Source of the DNA: Micromonospora sp. WMMA1363
Lineage (GTDB): Bacteria; Actinomycetota; Actinomycetes; Mycobacteriales; Micromonosporaceae
Length of the DNA: 64,000 nt
Direction of reading: 5' to 3'
NCBI RefSeq assembly: GCF_030345795.1
Contig: NZ_JAUALB010000001.1
Span: forward strand, 1,731,001 to 1,795,000
The notes beneath the pieces are model-generated. The model saw only the letters and a list, made by a program, of their open reading frames with translations. It was not told the DNA's origin and did no database searches. Positions within the stretch are counted from its first letter, which is position 1. Each line of letters begins with the position of its first letter. Below, piece after piece: positions 63,625 through 64,000 of the stretch. A program made the position numbers and the translations under genes.

Positions 63625-64000
63625 CTAATTCTTGGACACGGTAGAAATTCCGCCTAGAGCGAGCGCGAAAACACTTGCCAGAGCCTCTCTCACATCCCGA
63701 TCCCTATCTATACGCGCCAACGATCCGAACCTTGCCGGAGAAATGTCAATAGTCGCAACTCCACCTCGACCGTCCCCGCTCGCCACAGAAAAGAGGACGG
63801 CGCATCGGTAAGCACGGATCAGGTCGCCTCTCGCCTCCCGCGTTAAAGGTGCCACCAGAACACTGCCCTCTTTCACCTGAGCACGAAGAGCGTCGAGCGA
63901 CGTCCACCTGGTAGCGAAGCCGCTCTCCTCCGCGTCCCGCTGGAGTTCCAGCAATGACTCAAAGCTGATATGGCATACACGAAAGTCCGGGTCTTGTTGT
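63625..64000 (-). CDS. Unidentified protein, C-terminal part (runs off right edge)
   Basis: The reverse strand is open from the right edge to a stop at 63625, giving the last 124 residues of a longer protein (QQDPDFRVCHISFESLLELQ at the edge, then ALRAQVKEGSVLVAPLTREA and GGISTVSKN at the end). The start lies outside. It shows no motif I can name. Base composition is lower in GC than the upstream genes, similar to the neighbouring small frame, which suggests that both entered with mobile DNA. Confidence 0.6.
   Translation of the reverse strand, partial: QQDPDFRVCHISFESLLELQRDAEESGFATRWTSLDALRAQVKEGSVLVAPLTREARGDLIRAYRCAVLFSVASGDGRGGVATIDISPARFGSLARIDRDRDVREALASVFALALGGISTVSKN

Overview
The window is high-GC DNA from an actinobacterium, most likely a filamentous one of the Micromonospora/Streptomyces kind. 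It has many GTG starts, strings of ATGA, GTGA and TGATG gene overlaps, IdeR/DmdR-type iron boxes, an nrdAB operon behind a cobalamin riboswitch, a desferrioxamine operon, and insertion sequences of families common in actinomycetes. No rRNA, tRNA, CRISPR array or replication origin was seen.

Layout. 1-2.8 kb (minus strand): two thiolase-family genes and the start of a carotenoid oxygenase that runs off the left edge. 3.3-6.5 kb: two paralogous secreted beta-helix proteins, one damaged near its 3' end. 6.6-10.7 kb: a decayed drug-exporter fragment, an NAD(P)-binding reductase, an intact IS1380 element, and a divergent MBL hydrolase/HxlR regulator pair with a clear operator. 10.9-19.6 kb: an IS701 element, then a PaoABC-type molybdenum aldehyde oxidoreductase operon with XdhC and MocA maturation genes; an IS3 element splits its 2Fe-2S subunit gene. 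19.7-23.5 kb: tandem NrdR boxes, a cobalamin riboswitch and class Ia nrdAB. 23.6-38.9 kb: a large iron-regulated siderophore region. It holds acyltransferase/SIP reductase/permease genes, a desABCD desferrioxamine operon with a coupled exporter, and a second operon (ATP-grasp, two NIS synthetases, PLP decarboxylase) whose composition matches vibrioferrin-type carboxylate siderophores. 39.1-45.9 kb: meaB-mutB-mutA (methylmalonyl-CoA mutase), and divergently a second, nearly identical cobalamin riboswitch before an acyl-CoA thioesterase and a LysE-type exporter. 46-47.7 kb: DUF1540 and DUF2470 genes, each with a possible iron box. 48-54.6 kb: reductase/TetR pair, MFS transporter, glutamate decarboxylase, rhamnosidase remnant, CPBP protease. 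54.7-63.2 kb: a pile of nested mobile elements (IS256 interrupted by ISL3 and ISAs1; an IS5 fragment interrupted by ISKra4; a group II intron). 63.3-64 kb: lower-GC unidentified genes, the last running off the right edge.

How the parts fit. Two themes dominate: iron (up to five iron boxes controlling uptake, two siderophore pathways and two small accessory genes) and vitamin B12 (nrdAB and the thioesterase under B12 riboswitches; the B12-dependent mutase next to the second one). Insertion elements have clearly reshaped the window: exact target-site duplications can be read for five of them.

Caution. Several otherwise good genes (desD, mutB, glutamate decarboxylase, the lysE start, the IS701 transposase) are each one base out of frame, and each is repaired by adding one base, mostly in a short G or C run. 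This could be real decay, but it looks like systematic homopolymer under-calling. Those genes are annotated here as frameshifted composites.
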